Part shown: positions 20,013-31,826 of the stretch, piece by piece | Numbering within the stretch: the first letter of the stretch is position 1 | Layout: the number at the start of each line of letters is the position of its first letter | DNA from: Actinotalea soli | GTDB lineage: Bacteria; Actinomycetota; Actinomycetes; Actinomycetales; Cellulomonadaceae | Length of the DNA stretch: 64,000 nucleotides | Assembly: GCF_017565425.1 (NCBI RefSeq) | Contig: NZ_JAGEMK010000001.1 | Location: forward strand, 248,001 to 312,000 | Direction: 5' to 3' | Program-made: the position numbers and the translations under genes | Notes under the pieces: generated by a model | What the model saw: only the letters and a program-made list of their open reading frames with translations | The model's database searches: none | What the model was told of the DNA's origin: nothing

Positions 20013-21227
20013 TCAGGCCTGCAGCAGGTCGACGACTGCGTCCCAGACGGCGTCGGCCACCTCGTCCTTGGTCCCTGCTGCGGACCTGACCGTGGCTCCG
20101 TCGGAGTCCAGGACCGTCACCTCGTTGGTCACCTCGCCGAACCCGCGTCCGCCGCCGACGGCGTTGACCGCCAGGAGGTCCGCGCCCTTGCGGCGAGCCT
20201 TCTCGCGGCCGTGGGAGAGCACGTCGCCCGACTGGTCCCCGGTCTCGGCGGCGAAGCCCACCACCACCTGACCGACGCGCAGCCGGTCCTGGGCGAGCTC
20301 GGCGAGCACGTCAGGGTTGGTCGTGAGCTCGATGAGGGGTGGGCCCGAGTCCTCGGCCTTCTTGATCTTGTGCTCGGAGAGCGCGACGGGACGGAAGTCC
20401 GCGACAGCAGCGGCCATGACCACGACGTCGGCCTCCTCGGCGGCGCCGCGGACAGCGGTGCGCAGCTCGGCGGTCGTCTCGACCGGGACCTGACGGACCC
20501 CTGCAGGGAGCAGCCCGAGGACCTCGGAGCCGATGTTCGCCCCGACCAGGGTCACGTCCGCACCCCGGCGGTGGGCCGCACGCGCGAGGGCGACGCCCTG
20601 ACGGCCGCTCGACCGGTTGCCCAGGAAGCGGACCGGGTCCAGGGGCTCGCGGGTCCCGCCGGCAGAGACCACGACCCGGCGTCCGACGAGGTCCCGGGGG
20701 GTGGGCTGGACGAGTGCGAGGGCCGCGGCCGCGATCACCTCGGGCTCGGGCAGGCGGCCCGGTCCGGTGTCGGCCCCCGTCAGCCGCCCCGACGCAGGAT
20801 CGAGCACGTGCACCCCGCGGCTGCGCAGGGTGGCGACGTTGGCCACGGTGGCAGGGTGCTGCCACATCTCGGTGTGCATGGCCGGCGCCAGCAGGACGGG
20901 GCACCGGGCCGTGAGCAGGGCAGCCGTCAGGAGGTCGTCGGCACGGCCGGTCGCAGCGCGCGCGAGGAGGTCGGCGGTGGCCGGGGCCACCACGACGAGC
21001 TCGGCGCCCTTGCCCAGACGAACGTGGTCGACCTCGGTGACGCCCTCGAAGACCTCGGTGGTCACCGGCTGGCCCGACAGGGCCTCCCACGTCGCGCGTC
21101 CGACGAACTCGAGGGAGGCGCGGGTCGGCACGACGCGCACCTCGTGCCCGGACTCGGTCAGCTGACGCAGGAGCAGCACGGCCTTGTAGGCCGCGATCCC
21201 CGCACTGACACCGAGCAGGATCCGCAC
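20013..21227 (-). CDS. coaBC: CoaBC: phosphopantothenoylcysteine decarboxylase/synthetase
   Basis: 404 residues. Coenzyme A synthesis. N-terminal flavoprotein CoaC domain (1-180): GVSAGIAAYKAV, the catalytic His in EVDHVRLGKGAE, and PAMHTEMWQHPA. C-terminal CoaB domain (about 185-400): VVVSAGGTREPLDPVRFLGN, AAAVADFRPVAL and EHKIKKAED. Thirteen bases after rpoZ, so the two are likely co-transcribed. Confidence 0.95.
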   Translation of the reverse strand: MRILLGVSAGIAAYKAVLLLRQLTESGHEVRVVPTRASLEFVGRATWEALSGQPVTTEVFEGVTEVDHVRLGKGAELVVVAPATADLLARAATGRADDLLTAALLTARCPVLLAPAMHTEMWQHPATVANVATLRSRGVHVLDPASGRLTGADTGPGRLPEPEVIAAAALALVQPTPRDLVGRRVVVSAGGTREPLDPVRFLGNRSSGRQGVALARAAHRRGADVTLVGANIGSEVLGLLPAGVRQVPVETTAELRTAVRGAAEEADVVVMAAAVADFRPVALSEHKIKKAEDSGPPLIELTTNPDVLAELAQDRLRVGQVVVGFAAETGDQSGDVLSHGREKARRKGADLLAVNAVGGGRGFGEVTNEVTVLDSDGATVRSAAGTKDEVADAVWDAVVDLLQA

Positions 21228-21240
21228 GGGTGGAGTCCGG

Positions 21241-21504
21241 TCAGGAGTCGGTCGGCTGGACCGTGAGCAGGCCGGAGTTGATCTCGCGCATCGCGATCGA
21301 GAGCGCCTTCTCCTGGTGCCGGGCCTCGACGAGCGGACCGACGTACTCGAGGAGGCCCTCGTTCAGCTGCGAGTAGTACGCGTTGATCTGACGGGCCCGC
21401 TTGGCCGAGTAGATCACCAGCGCGTACTTGGAGTCGGCGGCTGCGAGCAGCTCGTCGATGGGGGGGTCGGTGATGCCCTCGGGGGCGGCGACGGTTCCGG
21501 ACAT
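21241..21504 (-). CDS. rpoZ: RNA polymerase omega subunit
   Basis: 87 residues. Small subunit that helps fold the beta' subunit. Seen: [27 protein letters not shown] near residues 15-41 and the conserved [13 protein letters not shown] near the C terminus. GGAG lies seven bases before the ATG. A 122-base gap separates it from gmk; I found no clear promoter or terminator there, only a weak GGCGCC repeat. Confidence 0.95.
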   Translation of the reverse strand: MSGTVAAPEGITDPPIDELLAAADSKYALVIYSAKRARQINAYYSQLNEGLLEYVGPLVEARHQEKALSIAMREINSGLLTVQPTDS

Positions 21505-21626
21505 GTCAGCACTCCGTGGTCGGTGGTGGGGGGCCGGGACGGCCGTGGTCGGCGGTCCTGGGTCGGTGTGGCGCCGTACGGCGGGGACTCCACCGGAGGC
21601 GCCAGGCCCCGGTCAACCCGTCGATC

Positions 21627-22253
21627 CTACCGCCTCGACAGACCCATCACCTCGACGAGCTCGTCCGTGGCGCGTTGGACCTCGTCGTTGACGACCACGT
21701 GGTCGAACTCGCTCGCGGCGGCGAGCTCGACCTTCGCGGTCGCGAGCCGACGCTCACGCTCGGCCTCGTCCTCGGTGCCACGGCCCACGAGCCTCCGCTC
21801 GAGCTCCTCCCAGCTGGGGGGGGCGAGGAAGACGAACCTCGCCTCGGGCATCGCGGCACGCACCTGCCGGGCCCCCGCGAGGTCGATCTCGAGCAGGGCG
21901 GGCCGACCCGCCGCGAGTCGCTCGAGAACAGGCCCCCGCGGGGTGCCGTAGCTGTTGCGCCCGTGCACCACGGCCCACTCGAGGAGCTCGCCCTCGGCAA
22001 CCATGCGCGCGAAGGCCTCGGGGCCGACGAAGTGGTAGTGCACGCCGTCGACCTCGCCCGGGCGGGGTGTCCGCGTCGTCGCCGACACCGACAGCCACAC
22101 CTCGGGGTACCGCTCGCGGATGTCTGCCGAGACGGTGCCCTTGCCGACGGCCGTGGGCCCGGCGAGGACCGTCAGCCGCGCGGGCCCGTCCCCGTCGTCC
22201 AGCGGACCGGGCTCGGCGGCCGTCGAGTCGTTCTCTGCGATGTGTCGTGGCAC
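21627..22253 (-). CDS. gmk: Guanylate kinase
   Basis: 208 residues, GTG start. Phosphorylates GMP to GDP. Seen: [20 protein letters not shown] (P loop), [20 protein letters not shown] (GMP site), [15 protein letters not shown], and [13 protein letters not shown]. About 25 N-terminal residues are extra relative to the core family. Nine bases after mihF, the usual actinobacterial pairing. Confidence 0.95.
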   Translation of the reverse strand: MPRHIAENDSTAAEPGPLDDGDGPARLTVLAGPTAVGKGTVSADIRERYPEVWLSVSATTRTPRPGEVDGVHYHFVGPEAFARMVAEGELLEWAVVHGRNSYGTPRGPVLERLAAGRPALLEIDLAGARQVRAAMPEARFVFLAPPSWEELERRLVGRGTEDEAERERRLATAKVELAAASEFDHVVVNDEVQRATDELVEVMGLSRR

Positions 22254-22262
22254 GTGTCGTGC

Positions 22263-22574
22263 TCAGCCGAACCGCTCGACCAGGGCCTGCGCCTGGTGCG
22301 GGCCCAGGCCACGGAGCCGACGGGTCTCGGAGATGCCGATCTCGGCCATGATCGCGCGGGCCTTGATCTTGCCGACGCCCGGCAGGGACTCGAGCAGGGC
22401 GGAGACCTTGAGCTTGCCGATCACGTCATCGGTGCGGCCCTGCTCGATCACCTCGGCGAGGGAGCCCTGGGAGTACTTGAGGCGGTTCTTCACCTCAGCT
22501 CGTGCCTGACGGGCGGCAGCAGCCTTCTCGAGGGCTGCTGCACGCTGCTCGGGGGTCAACGGGGGTAGAGCCAC
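22263..22574 (-). CDS. mihF: Integration host factor, actinobacterial type (mIHF)
   Basis: 103 residues, GTG or ATG-proximal start with MALPPLTPEQRAAALEKAAA. Nucleoid-associated protein specific to actinobacteria. An N-terminal basic helix (ARAEVKNRLKYSQGSLAEVI) leads to a helix-two-turn-helix core (VSALLESLPGVGKIKARAIM, then EIGISETRRLRGLG). Known to bend DNA and to be essential in mycobacteria. Its own promoter lies upstream. Confidence 0.95.
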   Translation of the reverse strand: MALPPLTPEQRAAALEKAAAARQARAEVKNRLKYSQGSLAEVIEQGRTDDVIGKLKVSALLESLPGVGKIKARAIMAEIGISETRRLRGLGPHQAQALVERFG

Positions 22575-22617
22575 GCGGGGTCACCTTCTTCGCAGAGGGG
22601 CATGGCGGTCGGGGTCG

Positions 22618-22647
22618 AACCTAGCGACCTGAGGCGGTCGTCGGCAA
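22618..22647 (-). promoter_or_regulatory. Promoter of mihF-gmk
   Basis: On the minus strand a TTGCCG -35 and TAGGTT -10 are separated by 18 bases, about 44 bases before mihF and after the pyrF stop. This is the best two-box housekeeping promoter in the window. Confidence 0.5.
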
Positions 22648-22671
22648 CGCGAGATCCTCGGACGCCGCAGG

Positions 22672-23582
22672 TCAGCGCACCGCGGCGGCCACCTCGTCGG
22701 CCGCGCGGCGGGCCGCGTCGAGGAGGGAGCGAGCATCAGGGCCTGCGCCGAGCACCGCGCGCGAGGTCGAGGCGAGCACGCCGTGACGCGCTCCGCCGAA
22801 GACCTGCGCGATCTCTGCCGCCCCGGCGCCCTGGGCGCCCACACCGGGGGCGAGGAACGGGCCGCCCACCTGGTCCAGCGCCATCTCGAGCTCGTCGGCC
22901 GCGGTCCCGATGGTCGCACCCACCACGAGTCCTACCGAGCCGAGGGCCGCGCCCGTGCGTGCCGTCTCAGCGGCGTTGAGCTCGCCTGCGGCGCGGGCGA
23001 TCGTCCTGGCCACCGCGCTGCCTCCAGCGGCATGCCCTGCCGGGAGGACGGCGTGCTGGACCTCGGGGCCCTCGGGGTTCGAGGTCAGGGCGAGGACGAA
23101 CAGGCCGCGCCCGGTCCGGGCCGCGGCCTCGACGGCCGGACCGAGCGAGCCGAACCCCAGATAGGGGCTCACCGTGAGCGCGTCGCAGGCCAGGGGTGCG
23201 TGCTCGCCCAGGTACGCGTCGGCGTACCCCGCCATGGTCGACCCGATGTCACCTCGCTTGGCGTCGAGCACGACCTGGGTGCTCCCGGCTCCGCGTGCTG
23301 CCGCGAGGACCTCCTCGAGCACCGCGATGCCCGCGGACCCATGGCGCTCGAAGAAGGCCGACTGCGGCTTGAGGGCCGCCACCCGACCGCCCAGGGCCTC
23401 GACGACCGTCATCGCGAAGGCCCTGACCCCGGTGGCGTCGTCAGGCAGTCCCCAGGCGGACAGGAGTCCCGGGTGCGGGTCGATGCCCACGCAGAGCGGC
23501 CCGTGCTCGGCCATCGCCCGGCCGATCCGCTGACCGAAGGTCGTGGTCGGCGTCCGGTCCGCGGAGAGCGCCGGGGCGGTGG

Positions 23583-23586
<4 letters not shown>
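22672..23586 (-). CDS. pyrF: Orotidine-5'-phosphate decarboxylase (type 2)
   Basis: 304 residues, GTG start overlapping the carB stop (GTGA). Last step to UMP. Seen: [50 protein letters not shown] (catalytic Lys and Asp) and [11 protein letters not shown]. Length and motif order match the type 2 (mycobacterial) enzymes. Last gene of the pyr operon. Confidence 0.95.
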
Positions 23587-26935
<3,349 letters not shown>

Positions 26936-26936
<1 letters not shown>

Positions 26937-28126
26937 CAGGGGTTCTCCTCGGTGGTGGTGCTGGCGGCCATGAGCTCGACAAAACGGTCGAAGAGGTAGC
27001 CCGCGTCGTGCGGGCCGGCCGCGGCCTCGGGGTGGTACTGGACGGAGAAGGCCGGACGGTCGAGGCACTCGAGGCCCTCGACGACCTGGTCGTTGAGCGC
27101 CACGTGGGACACCACGACACGGCCGTACCGTCCGTCCTCGTGCGGGGCTGTGGACTCCCCCTCGATCGGGGCGTCGACGGCGAAGCCATGGTTGTGCGCG
27201 GTGATCTCGACCTTGCGCGTCCGACGGTCCAGGACCGGCTGGTTGACCCCGCGGTGGCCGTAGGTCAGCTTGTAGGTGCCGAAGCCCAGGGCGCGGCCGA
27301 GGAGCTGGTTGCCGTAGCAGATCCCGAAGAACGGGATGCGACGGTCGAGGACGTCGCGGAGCAGCTCGATCTCGTGGACGGCGGCCGCGGGGTCCCCCGG
27401 TCCGTTGGAGAAGAAGACGCCGTCGGGCTCGAGGGCGAGCACCTGCTCGGTGGTGGCCGTGGCGGGCAGCACGTGGGTCCGGACCCCTCGCTCGGCGAGG
27501 CGCTGCGGGGTCATCGACTTGATGCCGAGGTCGAGGGCGACCACGGTCGCGACGGGCTCGGCCCCGCTCGCGGGTCCGCGGACGGGCTCGACCGTGTACG
27601 GCTCGGCGATCGTCACCTCGCCGGCGAGGTCCGCCCCCGACATCGCGGGGGCCGAGGTGACCTCGTCGAGGAGGTCCTGCTCGGCACGCCGACGGCCCGA
27701 GGAGTCGAGCAGGGCGGGTCCCGAGAAGATCCCTCCACGCATGACCCCCCGCTCACGCAGGTGACGGGTCAGGGCGCGGGTGTCGATGTCGCTGATGCCC
27801 ACGACCCCCTCGTCGGCGAGCCCGTCGGCGAGGGTCCGCGTCGAGCGCCAGCTCGAGGGCCGGATCGCGGGGTCGCGCACCACGTAGCCGGCGACCCAGA
27901 TCCGGGTCGACTCGGGGTCCTCCTCGTTCACTCCGGTGTTCCCGATGTGCGGGGCCGTCATCACGACGATCTGGCGGTGGTACGACGGGTCGGTGAGGGT
28001 CTCCTGGTAGCCGGTCATGCCGGTGTTGAAGACGATCTCGCCGACCGTCGAGCCCTGGGCCCCGAAGGCGAGGCCGGTGAAGGTGCGGCCGTCCTCGAGG
28101 ACCAGGACGGCGGTCGGGTCGGTCAT
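26936..28126 (-). CDS. carA: Carbamoyl-phosphate synthase small (glutaminase) subunit
   Basis: 396 residues. Hydrolyses glutamine and passes ammonia to CarB. N-terminal CPSase domain ([35 protein letters not shown]) and a class I glutamine amidotransferase domain (about 195-385). The nucleophile elbow reads [12 protein letters not shown]; Cys is kept, and Y/N beside it are typical of actinobacterial CarA. His/Glu partner at [15 protein letters not shown] 28126 overlaps the stop of the upstream PH gene (ATGA). Confidence 0.96.
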
Positions 28127-28689
28127 GGCTGCTCCTCGGTGGGGGCGACGGTGGTCGAGGGTGTGCCGGCGACAGGCACGAGGGAGGTCAGGGCCGCGGT
28201 GAGCGGCTCGCGGTCGGCCCGGCGTCGGGTGCGCAGCCCGGTGTCGAGCAGGGCGGGCCCGCGGTCGGCGGTACCGGGCACCTCCCAGGTGAGGACGACC
28301 AGGCCCTCGCCGCCGACGTACTTGCCCGCGATGCCCGGGGCGCGTCCGACGCGACGCACCCCCGAGGCCGGGACGAAGACGTCGGTGGCCCCGCGCCGGG
28401 CGAGGAGCACCCCGGTCTCGTGGACGCTGACGGTCGCGGCGGCGCGCACCCCGAGGTCGTGGGCCACGACGCGGTCGAGCCAGTCCCCCGCCCTGGTGCT
28501 CGAGACGTAGACGACCTCGATCGGGGGGCACCGCAGGGCTCCCCGGTCCGCCTCGGCGGGGACCGCGGGGGGCGGAGGGACGGTGGCACCGGTGCGTGCC
28601 CCGCGCCGGTGCCACCCCCACCACATGGCGAGCAGGATCACGACGAAGAGGCCCGCGAGGACCGCGATCGAGGACTGGGTGGTGGTCAC
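28123..28689 (-). CDS. Membrane-anchored PH-like protein of the pyr operon
   Basis: 188 residues, GTG start overlapping the pyrC stop. One N-terminal membrane helix (about 8-28, [19 protein letters not shown]), a short Pro-rich linker, then a soluble beta-rich domain ([40 protein letters not shown]). A protein of this type sits between pyrC and carA in many actinobacteria, including mycobacteria, and is annotated as a possible transporter or membrane protein without a proven role. Position implies co-expression with pyrimidine synthesis. Confidence 0.8.
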   Translation of the reverse strand: MTTTQSSIAVLAGLFVVILLAMWWGWHRRGARTGATVPPPPAVPAEADRGALRCPPIEVVYVSSTRAGDWLDRVVAHDLGVRAAATVSVHETGVLLARRGATDVFVPASGVRRVGRAPGIAGKYVGGEGLVVLTWEVPGTADRGPALLDTGLRTRRRADREPLTAALTSLVPVAGTPSTTVAPTEEQP

Positions 28690-30026
28690 GGCAGGGCCCC
28701 CGCATCCCGGACGGGCTCGACGGCCAGCCCGTCCAGCACCGTAGGACGACCGCGCAAGAACGTCGCGCGGACCTGGCCGACCAGCTCGCGGCCCCCGTAG
28801 GGGGTGTTCGTGCTCGCGCTGGCGAGCCCCGCCGGGTCCACGGTCCACCGGGCGTCGGGGTCCACGAGGGTCAGGTTGGCCGGCTCGCCGACCTCGAGCG
28901 GGCGCCCCTGGGCGCGCTCGCCCTGGTCGATCCGGCCGATCCTGGCCGGGGCGCTCGAGAGCACCCGGGCGACGTCCGCCCAGTCCATGCGCCCCGCGGT
29001 GACCATGACGCTCGTGACGATCGCCAGCGCCGTCTCGAGGCCGGTCATGCCGAAGGCGGCAGCCGCCCACTCGCAGTCCTTGTCTTCGCGGGTGTGCGGG
29101 GCGTGGTCCGTCGCGACGATGTCGATGGTCCCGTCGGCGAGCCCGGCCCGGACGGCCTCCACGTCGGCGTCGGTCCGCAGCGGCGGGTTGACCTTGTAGA
29201 GCGGGTCGTAGGTGCGGGCGAGCTCGTCGGTGAGCAGCAGGTGGTGGGGGGTGACCTCAGCCGTCACGGGGATGCCCCGGGCCTTGGCCCAGCGGATGAT
29301 CTCGACCGAGCCAGCCGTGGACAGGTGGCACACGTGCAGCCGGGAGCCGACGTGCTCGGCCAGCAGCACGTCGCGGGCGATGATCGCCTCCTCGGCGACA
29401 GCCGGCCATCCGGCGAGCCCGACCTCGGCCGAGACGATCCCCTCGTGCATCTGGGCGCCCTGGGTGAGCCTCGGCTCCTGGGCGTGCTGGGCGACCACGC
29501 CGTCGAAGGCCTTGACGTACTCGAGGGCGCGACGCATCAGCACCGGGTCGTCGACGCAGTGGCCGTCGTCGGAGAAGACGCGGACGCGGGCCGCGGAGTT
29601 CGCCATGGCCCCGAGCTCGGCGAGGTGGGTGCCCGCGAGCCCGACGCTGACCGCCCCGACGGGGTGCACGTCGACCCAGCCTGCGTCCCGGCCGAGCCGC
29701 CAGACCTGCTCGACCACCCCGGCCGTGTCCGCCACGGGCGAGGTGTTGGCCATCGCGTGGACCGCGGTGAACCCGCCCAGGGCGGCGGCCCGGGTGCCCG
29801 AGGCGACCGTCTCGGCGTCCTCTCGGCCCGGCTCGCGCAGGTGGGTGTGCAGGTCGACCAGGCCGGGCAGGGCCACGAGCCCCGCGGCCTCGACGACCTC
29901 GGCGGAGGAGGCCCGGTCGTCCTCGGCAGCCGAGGCGCCGAGGGCGAGGATCCGTCCCTCCCCGAGGAGGACGTCGGTCGGTGCGCCACCCAGGAGGCGG
30001 GCACCGCACAGCAGGTACGTCGTCAT
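28686..30026 (-). CDS. pyrC: Dihydroorotase
   Basis: 446 residues. Zinc amidohydrolase closing carbamoyl-aspartate to dihydroorotate. Seen: [19 protein letters not shown] with the HxH metal pair, the [14 protein letters not shown] region, and [15 protein letters not shown] near residue 310. Overlaps pyrB by four bases (ATGA) and the PH gene by four. Confidence 0.95.
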   Translation of the reverse strand: MTTYLLCGARLLGGAPTDVLLGEGRILALGASAAEDDRASSAEVVEAAGLVALPGLVDLHTHLREPGREDAETVASGTRAAALGGFTAVHAMANTSPVADTAGVVEQVWRLGRDAGWVDVHPVGAVSVGLAGTHLAELGAMANSAARVRVFSDDGHCVDDPVLMRRALEYVKAFDGVVAQHAQEPRLTQGAQMHEGIVSAEVGLAGWPAVAEEAIIARDVLLAEHVGSRLHVCHLSTAGSVEIIRWAKARGIPVTAEVTPHHLLLTDELARTYDPLYKVNPPLRTDADVEAVRAGLADGTIDIVATDHAPHTREDKDCEWAAAAFGMTGLETALAIVTSVMVTAGRMDWADVARVLSSAPARIGRIDQGERAQGRPLEVGEPANLTLVDPDARWTVDPAGLASASTNTPYGGRELVGQVRATFLRGRPTVLDGLAVEPVRDAGALP

Positions 30027-31009
30027 GCGAGGGTCTCTCTCTCCTGGGCGAGCAGCAGGTACAGCACGGCCATGCGGACCGCGACACCGTTGGCGACCTG
30101 CTCGAGGATCACGGCCCGGGGCGAGTCGGCGGCCTCCGCCGAGATCTCGAGCCCCCGGTTCATCGGGCCCGGGTGCAAGACGATCGCGTGGTCGGGCAGC
30201 ATCCGCAGACGTCGCGCGTCCAGCCCGAAGGACCGGGTGTACTCGAGCGGGCTGGGGAAGAACCCCGTGGCACCCGTGCGGTCACCCCCCATCCTCTCCC
30301 GCTGGACCCGGAGCATCATGATCGCGTCCGGCTGCTGGTCGGCCAGCACGGCGTCCAGGTGGTAGGAGATCGAGCACGGCCAGGCCTCAGCCCCCACGGG
30401 CACCAGGGTCGGGGGTGAGACGAGGGTCACCTCCGCGCCGAGCGTGTGCAGCAGCTGGACGTTCGAGCGCGCCACCCGGGAGTGCAGCACGTCCCCGACG
30501 ATCGCGACACGAAGCCCGGTGAGGTCGTTCCCGACGCCGTCGGGGTTGCCCGTGGTGCCGGTCAGGTGACGGCGGATCGTGTACGCGTCGAGCAGGGCCT
30601 GGGTCGGGTGCTGGTGCGTCCCGTCCCCCGCGTTGACCACCGAGGTGCCGACCCAGCCCGAATGGGCGAGCCGGTGCGGGGCGCCCGAGGCGGGGTGGCG
30701 GATGACCACGGCGTCAGCCCCCATGGCCTGGAGGGTCTGGGCGGTGTCCTTGAGGGACTCGCCCTTCGAGACGCTCGAGCCCTTGGCGGCGAAGTTGATG
30801 ACGTCGGCCGACAGCCGCTTGGCAGCCGTCTCGAACGAGATGCGGGTCCGGGTCGAGTCCTCGAAGAAGAGATTGACCACGGTGCGCCCGCGCAGGGTCG
30901 GCAGCTTCTTGATCTCGCGGGCCTGGGTCGCGGCCATCTGCGCGGCCGCGTCGAGGACCTCGATGGCCGTCGCGCGGTCGAGGTCCGCCGCGCTGAGCAG
31001 GTGCCTCAT
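30023..31009 (-). CDS. pyrB: Aspartate carbamoyltransferase catalytic subunit
   Basis: 328 residues. Joins carbamoyl phosphate and aspartate. Seen: [19 protein letters not shown] (carbamoyl-phosphate loop), [33 protein letters not shown] and [11 protein letters not shown]. No regulatory subunit gene (pyrI) is present. ATG 31009 overlaps pyrR (ATGA). Confidence 0.96.
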   Translation of the reverse strand: MRHLLSAADLDRATAIEVLDAAAQMAATQAREIKKLPTLRGRTVVNLFFEDSTRTRISFETAAKRLSADVINFAAKGSSVSKGESLKDTAQTLQAMGADAVVIRHPASGAPHRLAHSGWVGTSVVNAGDGTHQHPTQALLDAYTIRRHLTGTTGNPDGVGNDLTGLRVAIVGDVLHSRVARSNVQLLHTLGAEVTLVSPPTLVPVGAEAWPCSISYHLDAVLADQQPDAIMMLRVQRERMGGDRTGATGFFPSPLEYTRSFGLDARRLRMLPDHAIVLHPGPMNRGLEISAEAADSPRAVILEQVANGVAVRMAVLYLLLAQERETLA

Positions 31010-31620
31010 CGCGTTCCCCCGTCGATCCGCACCGAGTCGACGCCGTCGGTCTCGACGAGCCGGACCCGCACCTTCTCGACGAGGGAGGTGGGCAGGTTCT
31101 TGCCGACGTAGTCGGCCCGGATCGGCAGCTCGCGATGGCCCCTGTCGACCAGCACGGCGAGCTGGACGGCACGGGGGCGGCCGAGGTCGTTGAGGGCGTC
31201 GAGGGCGGCGCGGATCGTGCGTCCCGAGAACAGCACGTCGTCGACCAGCACGACGACGCGGTCGTCGATGCCTGCCGCAGGCAGGTCCGTCGCTCCGAGC
31301 GGACGGGTCGGGTGCTTGTGGAGGTCGTCCCGGTACATCGTGACGTCCAGGGAGCCGGCCACGGCGGCGGGGTCCAGACCGGGCTCGACCTCCGCGAGGC
31401 GCGCCGCGAGGCGCTGGGCGAGCGGCAGACCGCGGGTCGGGATGCCCAGCAGGACGAGGTCGGCGGCGCCCTTGTTGCGCTCGAGGACCTCGTGGGCGAT
31501 ACGGGTCAGGGCGCGGGCGATCTCGGGCTGGCCGAGGACCTCGGCACCCGAGTCCTCGCCACCGGAGCCCCCAGGCTCGACGGGTGGGACGGGATCGGGC
31601 AGAGCGGGGCCAGAGGACAT
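31006..31620 (-). CDS. pyrR: PyrR: pyr operon RNA-binding regulator / uracil phosphoribosyltransferase
   Basis: 204 residues. UMP-responsive RNA-binding attenuation protein with weak UPRTase activity. A 25-residue Pro/Gly/Glu-rich N terminus precedes the type I phosphoribosyltransferase fold (ILGIPTRG-like [20 protein letters not shown] motif [20 protein letters not shown] near residue 125; [17 protein letters not shown]). First gene of the operon. ATG 31620 is preceded by AGGAGG next to a hairpin that matches a PyrR target. Confidence 0.95.
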   Translation of the reverse strand: MSSGPALPDPVPPVEPGGSGGEDSGAEVLGQPEIARALTRIAHEVLERNKGAADLVLLGIPTRGLPLAQRLAARLAEVEPGLDPAAVAGSLDVTMYRDDLHKHPTRPLGATDLPAAGIDDRVVVLVDDVLFSGRTIRAALDALNDLGRPRAVQLAVLVDRGHRELPIRADYVGKNLPTSLVEKVRVRLVETDGVDSVRIDGGTR

Positions 31621-31627
31621 CTGGCGA

Positions 31628-31653
31628 CCTCCTTCCCCGCCTCACAGGACGGG
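31628..31653 (-). promoter_or_regulatory. PyrR-binding hairpin masking the pyrR ribosome binding site
   Basis: On the minus strand CCCGTCCTGTGAGGCGGGG (31635-31653) folds as CCCG/CGGG with a TCCTGTGAGG loop resembling the actinobacterial PyrR-binding loop (UCCxGxGAGGC). Its 3' arm abuts the AGGAGG (31628-31633) used by pyrR. This arrangement fits the translational attenuation known from mycobacterial pyr operons: UMP-bound PyrR would stabilise the hairpin and block initiation. Confidence 0.7.
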
Positions 31654-31814
31654 TCGTTAAAGGATGTCTGACGCCGTGAACACTAACGCACCCACCCCGG
31701 TGCGACCGCCCAGGACGGGACCCTCGGGTCCGGGCGCGCAGCTCTCAGGTCCTGCGAGGGCGTCGACGCGCCGGCCCGCGGTGCGCCGATGTCCCGTTTT
31801 GCGCGTTCTGGCAC

Positions 31815-31820
31815 GATACT
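31815..31820 (+). promoter_or_regulatory. -10 box, leaderless promoter of the GGDEF/EAL gene
   Basis: GATACT ends six bases before the GTG at 31827, with no ribosome binding site. It lies in the 206-base gap shared with the divergent pyr operon. Confidence 0.5.
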
Positions 31821-31826
31821 TCCCTT

